Assembly: GCA_012839295.1 (NCBI GenBank)
Contig: DUNO01000015.1
Coordinates: 61,394-125,393 of the forward strand
Length of the DNA stretch: 64,000 nucleotides
From: Clostridiales bacterium
Lineage (GTDB): Bacteria > Bacillota > Clostridia > Lachnospirales > Lachnospiraceae
Direction: 5' to 3'
A model generated the notes under the pieces. That model made no database searches. It saw only the letters and a program-made list of their open reading frames with translations, and had not been told where the DNA came from. Shown here one piece after another: positions 20,101 to 28,069 of the stretch. Made by a program: the position numbers and the translations under genes. Positions within the stretch are counted from its first letter, which is position 1. Each line of letters begins with the position of its first letter.

Positions 20101-20973
20101 ATTGGAGTCCAAGTGAAAATTCGAGGGGACATTGAAGGCCGCTCCCGATACCGAAGATGTTCCGATCCGCGAAACGGATGCCTTGCTCGTCTGCTGCCCT
20201 GTTACAACATCGTCATAATTCAGGGTAAAGGAGGGCTTTACCACAACAATCAGGGTATCCGTCAGCTGCTTATTATTCTCTGACACCGGACTGGCTGCCG
20301 TTATTGTTGCCTCACCGCCACCCACCGGTATAATCGTTCCGTCAGCTTCCACCCGAACTATTCCAGGGTCACTGCTTTTAAGGTCAACCCCAGCCAGCTC
20401 GATTGCCGAACCGGAAACCGTTCCTCCTGGTTCATCAATATACTTAAGGACAACCTGCTGTGGTGTCCCCAGCTCCAAAAGCAGCTTCTCATGTTGGTCA
20501 CCCTGGAAAACCGTCACAAACTCACATCCAGCCTGTTTCATTTTCGCTTCATGGAATTCAAGCGCAACCTGAAGAGCAATCGTAAGCACCATTGTCCCGG
20601 AGTTGTCTGTTATTGTAGCTGTAATCGTTGCATATCCTGGACCATTGCGGCGCAGCGTCACTGCTTCTCCAATTTGCCGGTTATCTGCCGCTCCTACGAT
20701 TGATACAACACTAGGATTTCCGCTTTCATATTTCACCCTTGCTTCAAGAGGAGCAGGAGCCGACCCTGCAGCCAGCTTCACAAACAGGTTAGTTGTCTCC
20801 TTCACTATCGCCTGTTCCTTGTTATCATCCGGCTTAACCGTAGCAGTACCTAACTGAAACACATAGGACGGTGTGGTTGTCGCCTTTACCGTACTGTCAT
20901 TATAATGAAATATAAGAAAAGCTAATAAAAAGCCAAAGAAAACCTTAAGTCCAAGATCCCGTATTTTGTTCAT
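17101..20973 (-). CDS. Large secreted Big2 (bacterial Ig-like) repeat protein
   Basis: 1290 residues. A signal peptide-like N-terminus (KVFFGFLLAFLIFHYNDSTVKA) is followed by a less regular N-terminal part (about 30-450) that includes Ig-like segments. Then about ten Big2 domains of ~82 residues run to the end, each with the pattern V-x-L-x-V-G-x4-L...W-x-S-S-N-x-x-V-A-T-V...G-x-V-T-G...G-x-A-x-I-T-A...C-x-V-x-V. No LPxTG, S-layer domain or C-terminal anchor is seen, and the protein ends in TPIGKKS. Such proteins act as surface adhesins or structural exoproteins in Lachnospiraceae. No catalytic domain. It is transcribed after galE but separated by a terminator. Confidence 0.88.
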   Translation of the reverse strand: MNKIRDLGLKVFFGFLLAFLIFHYNDSTVKATTTPSYVFQLGTATVKPDDNKEQAIVKETTNLFVKLAAGSAPAPLEARVKYESGNPSVVSIVGAADNRQIGEAVTLRRNGPGYATITATITDNSGTMVLTIALQVALEFHEAKMKQAGCEFVTVFQGDQHEKLLLELGTPQQVVLKYIDEPGGTVSGSAIELAGVDLKSSDPGIVRVEADGTIIPVGGGEATITAASPVSENNKQLTDTLIVVVKPSFTLNYDDVVTGQQTSKASVSRIGTSSVSGAAFNVPSNFHLDSNGSPANKLKWVVKDFSTGKIISEGDTGKTSKMEYRVSELDGTVSFYHVKAGTYEVFAFAGKNYSEQANAPYAYMKIVVPINLYSENIVMNVGDTYNLLENSNLPDTKVFGNPTYSNDMNIATLDTKTYVIKAKKKGTVSITLPYNTGSNLFDDKQEDDAQYSKTITVTVIDGIALSANSVNLYVGGTLKLDAITTEGLEDNSGVTWTSGNDKIASVEDGLVTAKGVGEVVITAQKTIDGVVKTATCKIYVKKSADKITVDPETLLLAIGENKDLLATVTPEDKKAVLQWKSSNEKIVKIMSARDLSVTIQGVSGGTAVISAIDKDNVVVGYCHVTVRQPVTKIELSEKEATVSLATKKFQLRATVTPDNAANKEIEWTSANTKVATVDKKTGMVTFVAPGNVSIIATSVDNPAVTAICNFNVQVPVATVTLDETTKTMYVGQTARLTYKLLPVDASINTVTWTSTNTSVAAVDGTGLVTAKGVGTAVIILKALDGGQSVYCTINVRRVASSVKFDVSTLKLKVGESYEIKTTFTPTDSTDTNLAWESSDTKVATVDDSGKITGKGAGSAIIVAKTEVGGTAYCNVTVTQPASGLILNFSEKTIYIGTKFMLEASVSPSSATNLNVTWKSSNEKIATVSKTGEVAGLQGGVAIITCTTVEGGYVATCVVTVRESVTTIKLDHETYYLGVGKSFQLTATVTTETATNQNVLWTSSNEAVATVTQKGKVTGIKNGYTTITAMALDGSEVEATCEVRVVNAVESITISSNYLSMYVGDTKKLKATIRPSNATFKTAGWTSSDTSVAIVDDNGTVTGLKAGSATITAQALDNSGKKVICQVVVYERVPSTGITLQDKSLTMVPGEEKIVRVVLIPATSTDGFTWSTDNPAVATVNRTTGRITARSTGKAYITVMTDSGKTATVEVTVIGLNMTSLTLEQYTTYPYPLEVEGATAPVKWSIDKPQVAVITNGQVSSRAVGTATITATVNGRRLTCKLTVTPIGKKS

Positions 20974-21053
20974 AGTTAACCTCCCTAAAAAACCTAATCA
21001 TAAAAGTATATCGGCAGCATATATGGATTAATTTAGCTTCTTTTCCTTAATTT

Positions 21054-21083
21054 TAAGTAGGATATTTGGCACTTCTGTGTCAA
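21054..21083 (-). promoter_or_regulatory. Possible promoter of the Big2 protein gene
   Basis: Minus-strand TTGACA (21078-21083), 18-bp spacer, TACTTA (21054-21059), 80 bp before the start codon. The -10 is weak. A second TTGACA lies 30 bp upstream. Confidence 0.35.
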
Positions 21084-21114
21084 TGTGTGGTATTTTTTAG
21101 TCCTATTGTCAAAA

Positions 21115-21157
21115 AATATGAAAAAATGGCTACACCGTCTTTGCCCTTACATAGCCT
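21115..21157 (-). terminator. galE terminator
   Basis: GGCTA/TAGCC arms (21128-21132 with 21152-21156) followed on the minus strand by six T, 54 bp past the galE stop. The stem is short. Confidence 0.5.
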
Positions 21158-21210
21158 AAAGACTACATAATACAGCAAGCCCGGCATAGCCAGTATCTTC
21201 TTATTTTCTT

Positions 21211-22221
21211 TTAACGATAACCATTGGGGTTATTTTTCTGCCATCTCCAGGCATCCTCACACATCTCCTTAATTCCTCGTTCCGCTTTCCAGCCAAGCTC
21301 CTTTTTTGCCAGGGAGGGATCTGCGTAGCAGGTGGCAATATCTCCCGGGCGGCGGGGCTTTATCACATAGGGGATTTCTTTCCCACAGGCTTCCTGGAAG
21401 GCTTTTACCAGATCCAGCACACTATAGCCGCATCCCGTGCCCAGGTTATAGGTGCATACCCCCGGGGCAGTCTTTAATTTCTTGATTGCCTTCACATGGC
21501 CCGCCGCAAGGTCGACAACATGGATATAATCACGGACTCCTGTTCCGTCCGGGGTATCATAATCATCACCGAACACCCCGAGGGCTTCCAGCTTGCCTGA
21601 GGCCACCTGGGTAATATAGGGAGCCAGATTATTCGGTATCCCTTTCGGATCCTCTCCGATCAGTCCGCTCTCATGGGCACCAATCGGATTGAAATAACGC
21701 AGCAATATCACGTTCCAGTCAGGACCGGCTGTATGCAGGTCACGGAGGATCTCCTCCAGCATCAGCTTTGTCCTGCCATAGGGGTTTGTCACAGACAGGG
21801 GAAAATCCTCACGTATGGGTACCGTAGCGGGATTGCCGTAAACCGTCGCCGAGGAGCTGAATACGATATCCTTCACGCCAAAGCTTCTCATAACATCACA
21901 AAGAATTAGTGTTCCTGTCACATTGTTATGGTAATATTCCAGGGGCATGGATACGGATTCCCCCACTGCCTTCAACCCGGCAAAATGGATTACTGCTTCT
22001 ATCTTTTCTTTTTGAAACACCTGGGCCAGTGCCTCTTTATCCAACAAATCAACCTGGTAAAAGGTGATATCCTTCCCTGTGATCCGCTTTACCCTCTTTA
22101 GGGATTCTTCACTTGAGTTGCATAAATTGTCAACTACGACCACGTCATAGCCTGAATCCAGGAGCTCTACGCAGGTATGGCTTCCTATATACCCCGCCCC
22201 TCCGGTAACTAAGATTGTCAC
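21211..22221 (-). CDS. galE: UDP-glucose 4-epimerase
   Basis: Interconverts UDP-glucose and UDP-galactose with bound NAD. 336 residues, typical. Short-chain dehydrogenase/reductase fold: [23 protein letters not shown] with the catalytic Ser/Thr, YGRTK as the Tyr-x3-Lys pair, [12 protein letters not shown], and [12 protein letters not shown]. It lies downstream of the GMC oxidoreductase on the same strand, with a 113-bp gap. No link to the neighbours is evident beyond sugar metabolism. Confidence 0.95.
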   Translation of the reverse strand: MTILVTGGAGYIGSHTCVELLDSGYDVVVVDNLCNSSEESLKRVKRITGKDITFYQVDLLDKEALAQVFQKEKIEAVIHFAGLKAVGESVSMPLEYYHNNVTGTLILCDVMRSFGVKDIVFSSSATVYGNPATVPIREDFPLSVTNPYGRTKLMLEEILRDLHTAGPDWNVILLRYFNPIGAHESGLIGEDPKGIPNNLAPYITQVASGKLEALGVFGDDYDTPDGTGVRDYIHVVDLAAGHVKAIKKLKTAPGVCTYNLGTGCGYSVLDLVKAFQEACGKEIPYVIKPRRPGDIATCYADPSLAKKELGWKAERGIKEMCEDAWRWQKNNPNGYR

Positions 22222-22334
22222 GATATTTTCCTCCGTTAAATTATGGCATTCAATACATCCTGATTGTATTATACCTGATATTTGATGATTTACAATACCG
22301 TGATTGGAGTTCTATCGCCTGATATTTTCCCGCC

Positions 22335-24037
22335 TCAGCTGAAATATTGCATTGCTATTTTTTCCGAGGTGCGGGTTGCAAGCGCCTGGGTGGTAAGTGT
22401 GGGATTGGGTCCGCCAATCCCATTGCATAATACGCTGTTATCCGCAATAAAAAGCCTCTTTACCTGGTATGCCTCGCAATTTGCATCCGTAACATAGCCC
22501 ATACGCATAGTGCTCATGATATGTATAAATAATTCCGGAGGCCAGTTGGAGCGGATGATTGTTTTGGCTCCCGCCGCCCTGAAAATATCTGCGGCAATAA
22601 CGGCAAGCTGCTCCCTCTTCTCGGCATCCCTGGCACTGGGACGGTAACGGATCACCGGTAAAAACCCATTTTCATCCCTGCGTTCCGGATCCAATACGAC
22701 TTCATTCCTCTGGTCCACATCGTCATCCGTAAAGAGGTAAACGCTTAGGGATCTTGTATAATCCCGCATAAACTCCTTCAGCTGTTCCCCTACGATTGCT
22801 CCCTCATAATCCCAGGGTGCCTCGGCAATTGGTTTATTCAAAAAGCTATAACCCTTACTGCTTGACGAATAGAATATGGAGGAATATAAGCCCGGGCCAT
22901 AGCCTACCGTAATCAATACCCCAAGGCCTGGATAATCAAACCTGGCCGCGGAATTCTGCCCGACATAGGGCTTAATGTCAGATACCCCCAGGGCATCCAT
23001 GATTGCAGCTTCACTAAAAATTCCGGTCAGGCTGTCAAACCAGTGGTTTGTCAAGCCCTTGCCCACCCATGGATTCTCCGGCAGGCCTGAATTCAACCAA
23101 AGGCGCGGTGTTTCTATGCCGCCCCCCGACATGACAATAACCCTGGCCCTGAATTCGTTCCTTTCCCCTGTCCAGGTATCCCTTGTTATTACGCCGGCAG
23201 CATGAAGCCCTTCTGTCGCGCTATCCTCCGTCAATACCTTTGTAACAAAGGTATTTGGCCTTACCTCAACATTTCCCGTACTTAAGGCCCGGGGTATGTA
23301 GCTTACCAGGGTTGACCTTTTAGCAACCCCTTCCACAGTGGGTCCGATATGGCAGCCGTTCACACAATGACCCTGAGGGTGCAGCCCACGGAACGGTTGC
23401 TTTGTATATCAAAAAACGGATCATTAATTGATGGGTTGGGTCGTAAAATTGCATTTGGCTGTGTCCGGTAACCGGGAGTAGACAGCTCCTTTCCCTCCAG
23501 ATTGCTCCAGCCCGCTTTTCTGGCCCCGTAGTAAAACAGCTCCTCCTTCGCTGTCACCGGAGCCGGATTAACAGGCAACGCGGCCTCCACCCTTTCGTAA
23601 TAAGGAACCAGCTCATTATAGTTTATTGGCCATATATTATCAATTGCCTGGGGAATGGCCCTTGGGGAATTCCCGAAATAATGCAGGGTGCTTCCCCCTA
23701 CCCCGGAATTTTGCCAGACCTGTCCCCCGATTCTTTGCCAGGGAGGCAGCTCCCTGTTGGCAGGCCCCCAGCGCAGCTTTCCATTGACACGGTTGTTCAT
23801 GTCATCCTCCAGATCCGTAAAGCTGGCCTTCAATAAATCAATACTTAAATCATCATAGCTGGAGCTGCTTGCAGCACCCTGGGAGGAGTTCGGTTCCGGC
23901 CATTGCTTATTGCCATACCAGGGTCCGGCTTCGATCACAAGCACCTTGATCCCCTTCTCCCCAAGTTCTTTTGCAACAACAGCGCCACCGCCTCCTGCGC
24001 CTATGATTATTACATCAGCATCATATCCGTTTGTCAC
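22335..24037 (-). pseudogene. GMC-family FAD oxidoreductase, single-base frameshift
   Basis: Two adjacent frames form one ~568-residue glucose-methanol-choline oxidoreductase of the gluconate-dehydrogenase-like type. Part one (24037-23360) has the FAD motif VIIIGAGGGGAVVAKEL and Glu in VLVIEAG. Part two (23363-22335) has the substrate domain and the family C-terminus CNGIGGPNPTLTTQALATRT. The break lies at the GGG run (23371-23373): adding one G restores TLRGHCVNGCHIGPTV. The gene is therefore either recently inactivated or misread in sequencing. Such enzymes oxidise sugars or glycosides, and a GMC enzyme (CarA) supplies 3-oxo-glycoside in one C-glycoside pathway, so a role with the island is possible but unproven. 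Confidence 0.85.
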
Positions 24038-24082
24038 ATGCTTTCCCCCTTATATTGGCTTATTATAATGATCCACAACGAT

Positions 24083-24137
24083 CATTTGACCATCAGGTCA
24101 CTCCATGCCGGATGTGAAATGATCTTCATTTCACACT
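24083..24137. repeat. Dispersed palindromic repeat, copy 1
   Basis: The last 33 bp (24105-24137) are identical to 28031-28063 and contain the perfect inverted repeat GTGAAATGA-TCT-TCATTTCAC. About 20 bp to the left is also similar. It is intergenic, upstream of the GMC gene. Confidence 0.8.
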
Positions 24138-24237
24138 CTGGAAGCCCCTGCTTCCCAGGCTGGACCAGCTTAGTCATTTGTTTATTTATATGAGGGAAAA
24201 TCATGTTATATAACAGAATCCATTCCATCTGCTGAGG

Positions 24238-25872
24238 TTATAGCCTATATTCTGCTATAAGCTCCTCCAGCTCTCCTTCATGCAGGCTTAGGTATTCATT
24301 GAATCCAAGATCCCTGTCCTTTAATTTCACAGCGAACCGGTATAGGAATTCAGGAATATCCCTGGCACGCAGGTCACCGTAATCCTTGGCCAGCTCCGCA
24401 CCTGCCCCGCTTACTTTACCACCGATTTGCAGGGTAAAGGCATCCTCCGACTTCTCCCCGACCCGCTTTTTCTTTCCCTGGAAACCGATTTTGCCAACCT
24501 GGTGTCTGGCACAGGAATTGACACAGCCTGAGATGGAAACCGATGGCAGCCTATCCTCCGTAAAGCCCTTCGCTTCAAAATAGTCCTGGATATCCGCCAG
24601 CAGGGCCTGGCTGTCCTGAATTCCGATCTGGCAAATGGAAGCCCCAATACAGCTGATGCTGCAGCCCAGCCTGGTTGTCTTGCGGATGGCTTTTGTCAGC
24701 TCCAATAGTCCCAGAGCCTGCTGTGATGTCAGGTTGCGGATCACCATTCCCTCTTCCATGCTAAGACGGATCTGTACCTCTTCCAGCTCCCGTACAAACT
24801 CCAGGATCCTTCCTAAATCCACAGACCGCAATAAGCCCCCTTGGGGATGGATAACCACGCTATACAAATCATTCTGCTTCTGGGGAATTGCGCCCTCGGG
24901 GCAGCTGGATAAGGCCGGCTCAGAAGCCTCCGGGTTATTGTAAATATTGTTAGTGCCATTGTAAGTATCGTTAATGTTATTGTAACCATCATTAATTTCA
25001 ATGTTCAGGGACTGTGTTTGCTTTGTATTGTCAAGATGCTTTTTATAGCACTCCAAAAAAGCATCTTTTCCCATGCGTTGGACAATGTAACGGATTCTTG
25101 CACGCCCTTTATTTTGATAGTCGCCTTCCGCCTGATATAAACTGAGCATTGCCTCTACATGGTAGAGGATGTCCCGGGGGCTGGCCAGCTCATCATAGGG
25201 CAGGGAAATTGCCCCGTTTGCGCCCATACTACCTCCGAGGTATACCTGGAAATATTCCTTGCCATCCTTTTCCACTGCCAGAAATCCCAGATCTGCAATT
25301 GATGCATTGGCGCTGTCGTTTCCGTTATTTGAGAAAGCTACCTTGAATTTTCTCGGCAAACGATAGGTATTGATGCGGGAAACAAAGTATTTATTTACAA
25401 ATACGGCATAGGGGGTAACATCAAAGGCTTCCTCCCGTTCCACGCCCGAAAGGGGTGACAGGGATACGTTGCGGGGATAATTCCCTCCGCCTCCCCGGGT
25501 TATAATGTTATGCTCCAGGCTCTGCTCCATCACGTCAATCATATCCTCCAGCCCCAGGTTGTGCAGCTGTATCGCCTGGCGTGTTGTCAGGTGGATATAA
25601 TCCAGGGAATATTGCTTTGTTATATCGTATATGAATTTTAAGGCAGGATAATCCACAACCCCGGATAGCACCCTCAGCCTTATCATAAATTTTTCGCCGC
25701 CCCGCTGTGCATATACGCCCATTCCTCCGGAAGCAGCCTTGAACTCTGCACTTGTTATTTCTTTTTGGATAAATTTGCGGCCTGCTTCCTTAAAGGCCGG
25801 AATTTCTTTTCTTAGCTCTTCTTTTAATTCGTTGATTTTACTGTCTAATTCTTCTTCCCGTATAACACTCAT
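24238..25872 (-). CDS. Siroheme nitrite/sulfite reductase-like protein
   Basis: 544 residues. It shows the duplicated ferredoxin-like/siroheme fold: HLTTRQAIQLHNL and NVSLSPLSG in the first half. The [4Fe-4S]-siroheme cysteines are in the second, CIGASIC (Cys-x5-Cys) and CVNSC (Cys-x3-Cys). It probably reduces nitrite or sulfite with ferredoxin; the substrate cannot be told. The start is ATG 25872 with AGGAG upstream, not the upstream in-frame codons. Oddity: an Asn-rich insert (NDGYNNINDTYNGTNNIYNN) encoded near 24940-25005 splits the two halves and is absent from the usual family. It is monocistronic or ahead of the GMC gene; 25873-26195 upstream holds no gene, only a weak hairpin near 26095-26130. 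Confidence 0.85.
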   Translation of the reverse strand: MSVIREEELDSKINELKEELRKEIPAFKEAGRKFIQKEITSAEFKAASGGMGVYAQRGGEKFMIRLRVLSGVVDYPALKFIYDITKQYSLDYIHLTTRQAIQLHNLGLEDMIDVMEQSLEHNIITRGGGGNYPRNVSLSPLSGVEREEAFDVTPYAVFVNKYFVSRINTYRLPRKFKVAFSNNGNDSANASIADLGFLAVEKDGKEYFQVYLGGSMGANGAISLPYDELASPRDILYHVEAMLSLYQAEGDYQNKGRARIRYIVQRMGKDAFLECYKKHLDNTKQTQSLNIEINDGYNNINDTYNGTNNIYNNPEASEPALSSCPEGAIPQKQNDLYSVVIHPQGGLLRSVDLGRILEFVRELEEVQIRLSMEEGMVIRNLTSQQALGLLELTKAIRKTTRLGCSISCIGASICQIGIQDSQALLADIQDYFEAKGFTEDRLPSVSISGCVNSCARHQVGKIGFQGKKKRVGEKSEDAFTLQIGGKVSGAGAELAKDYGDLRARDIPEFLYRFAVKLKDRDLGFNEYLSLHEGELEELIAEYRL

Positions 25873-26195
25873 TTTACTGCTCCTTTTCATCCTCGCCTTA
25901 TTGTTCCGGAATAAGCTTACCATGGTACTATCTGTTCTTTTTGTCACAGCTTGCATTAAGGCAAATCCATACTTACTCTCTATGATTTATATGTTTTATG
26001 TTTTATTTATAACAAACAGGATACTTATTTGTCAATCATTATTTCTAAACTGAAAGCCAGGTTTCTATTATGTATCGCCTTTAACCTGGGCGTAAAAAAT
26101 GAGAAGCACCTTCGAGCAAGCACTTCCCATCTTCATTACAGGGTCATCTTCCATATTTATTGCCTAATGAATCTACGGCTTATTTAGTCTATGGC

Positions 26196-26726
26196 CTATT
26201 GAACCGCATATGTCCTTAATCCATGGTATCCCAAGGAGGGCCCGGGATATCCTACCTGGCTCCAGCTGACGGGGGCATATTCCAGAACCCGTTGGCCCGG
26301 TGTTGCCAACCGTGTGGTTCCATACCCTGCCCATTCCGAGTAATAACCCATTATTGTCCAGGTAACCAAAGAGTTAACTGTTGACGCAACCAATTCCGGA
26401 TCACCCCCAAAGGGCTGGGGCATACTGCTGATTCCGGCTAGCTCTGCCAAAACCTCCGAACTTACCAATACTCCCGAGTTACTATAGGCGTAATTTAACA
26501 GCTCTGCTACCGGGATGGCTAAGGATTCCTCCAGGCTATCCAGGTTTAGTATTAAGTATTCATCTATTTGCGAATCCAATGCCCCATAATATTGTACAAT
26601 ACCGTATTCATAGGCAAGCTCCGGTGTTCTTGGTATTATTTCATTTACCAAATACTGGTATGGCGCCTTTAGTTGCTCCGTCATATCACGTTCCAAATAA
26701 TCATCCCCTGAATAATCATGCTCCAA
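26196..26726 (-). CDS. Possible GMC-oxidoreductase partner (gluconate dehydrogenase subunit 3-like)
   Basis: 176 residues; no membrane segments. The C-terminal pattern (YYSEWAGYG...SWSQVGYPGPSLGY) resembles small subunits that accompany GMC oxidoreductases, and a GMC gene lies 2 kb downstream on the same strand. That resemblance is from memory and weak. No twin-arginine signal is visible; the N-terminus (TTG at 26726, or Met at residue 15) is uncertain and could be truncated. A large perfect palindrome lies just upstream at 26761. Confidence 0.45.
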   Translation of the reverse strand: MEHDYSGDDYLERDMTEQLKAPYQYLVNEIIPRTPELAYEYGIVQYYGALDSQIDEYLILNLDSLEESLAIPVAELLNYAYSNSGVLVSSEVLAELAGISSMPQPFGGDPELVASTVNSLVTWTIMGYYSEWAGYGTTRLATPGQRVLEYAPVSWSQVGYPGPSLGYHGLRTYAVQ

Positions 26727-26760
26727 ACCAATGCACGCCTTCTTTTCACTGACATGGTAT

Positions 26761-26800
26761 CGCTATATTTATATGATATAAATATAGCGTTCAGAACGCT
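26761..26800. repeat. Overlapping perfect palindromes
   Basis: A 29-bp perfect palindrome (26761-26789, arms CGCTATATTTATAT) overlaps a second 15-bp one (AGCGTTC-A-GAACGCT, 26786-26800). It sits 35 bp upstream of the 26196-26726 gene. No T run follows, so it is an unlikely terminator; an operator is a better guess. Confidence 0.7.
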
Positions 26801-26888
26801 GCAATGAGCTTTCAGGCACGTCCCGGGTAAATGAATCCACTAAAGATAAAAAATCTCTGTATCAGCTTTTTCCTTCTACAGAAATTTC

Positions 26889-26920
26889 AATCCCCCGCTG
26901 ACAACAATCAACAGGGGATT
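26889..26920 (-). terminator. Weak terminator after the CUT2 permease gene
   Basis: AATCCCC (26889-26895) pairs with GGGGATT (26914-26920), with only a short T-rich tail on the minus strand. Confidence 0.35.
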
Positions 26921-26946
26921 CTATGTGGCGCACGATATGAAATGGA

Positions 26947-27912
26947 TTATTTAGCAACAACCTTCTTAACCTTAGCCATCTTCTGGTAGGTATCATAGCC
27001 GATGGAAGCCATCAGAATAAGACCCTTTACAATATTCTGGGTGTAAACTCCCATACCGATCAGCTGCATGCCGTTTCCAAGGATTCCAAGGATCAGGCAG
27101 CCTACAACTGCATCCTTTACACGCCCTTCACCGCCGATAAAGGATACACCGCCCAGTACGCAGGCAGTAATGGCATCAAACTCTACGCCGGGCCCGATGG
27201 AGGAGCTGGCAGAGCCGCCGCGTGAGGTTAATATTACAGTAGATACCGTATATAATACACCTGCGATTCCAAATACCATAACCTTTATCTTGCTGACATT
27301 AATACCTGCCAGGCGGGCAGTCTCCGCATTTCCGCCGACGGCATAGATGAACCGGCCAAAGCAGGTCTTTTCCAGCATAAAATGAATGATTAAGGCTACT
27401 ACGAGGGCTATAATAATAGGAACGGACACAACGCCCACATAGCCCTGGCCGATGGCAACATAGCTTGGGTCAAAATTAAAGAAGGATTTTGACCCGGAAA
27501 GGGTGTAGGAAATACCTTTGTAAATAGCCATGGTTGCCAAAGTAACAATCATCGGGTGGATCTTTAAGATATTCGCCGACAGGCCGTTAAATGCACCCAG
27601 GGCCATACCGATAACGCCTCCCAAAATAATTGCAACGGGAACCGGTAAACCGGCGCTCTGCATCAACATGGCAATGCTGACACCGATAACTGCCAGGATC
27701 TGGCCAACGGAAAGGTCTGTACCGCCGCTGATCATAACCAGGGCTACACCAATGGTGGCCACAATAAAGTAGGCATTTTGTGTACAGATATTCATCAGGT
27801 TCTTCACTGTCAGGAAGTTGGGGGACAACAGGCCGAAGACAACCACCAACAGTATCAGAATTAAAATCATCATATTGCTTTTTATTATTTGCTGTATTTT
27901 TGCTTTATCCAT
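26947..27912 (-). CDS. CUT2 (RbsC-type) sugar ABC transporter permease
   Basis: 321-residue membrane protein with about eight to ten hydrophobic segments. It has the family motifs ISGGTDLSVGQILAVIGVSIAML, GMALGAFNGL, HPMIVTLATMAIYKGI and GTDLS/ACVLGGVSFIGGEGRV (the ABC-contact loop). It forms the channel of transporter A with the ATPase at 28070 and, probably, the binding protein at 34306. No sugar specificity can be read. A 157-bp gap with the dispersed repeat separates it from the ATPase gene. Confidence 0.9.
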   Translation of the reverse strand: MDKAKIQQIIKSNMMILILILLVVVFGLLSPNFLTVKNLMNICTQNAYFIVATIGVALVMISGGTDLSVGQILAVIGVSIAMLMQSAGLPVPVAIILGGVIGMALGAFNGLSANILKIHPMIVTLATMAIYKGISYTLSGSKSFFNFDPSYVAIGQGYVGVVSVPIIIALVVALIIHFMLEKTCFGRFIYAVGGNAETARLAGINVSKIKVMVFGIAGVLYTVSTVILTSRGGSASSSIGPGVEFDAITACVLGGVSFIGGEGRVKDAVVGCLILGILGNGMQLIGMGVYTQNIVKGLILMASIGYDTYQKMAKVKKVVAK

Positions 27913-28010
27913 TATTTAAATAACCATCCCTTTCTTCAAAACCTGCAAACTTTGGGCTGCAAGCACAAATTTGCGTGTGAAAATCGCCTTTTATTTTCAC
28001 ACTAACGGAC

Positions 28011-28063
28011 ATTTGGCCGCAAGGCACTCAATGCCGGATGTGAAATGATCTTCATTTCACACT
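28011..28063. repeat. Dispersed palindromic repeat, copy 2
   Basis: Contains the 33 bp (28031-28063) identical to 24105-24137 with the same perfect inverted repeat. It lies between the ATPase and permease genes of transporter A. A related hairpin (GTGAAAAT...ATTTTCAC) lies just to the left near 27975. Confidence 0.8.
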
Positions 28064-28069
28064 ATCCTC

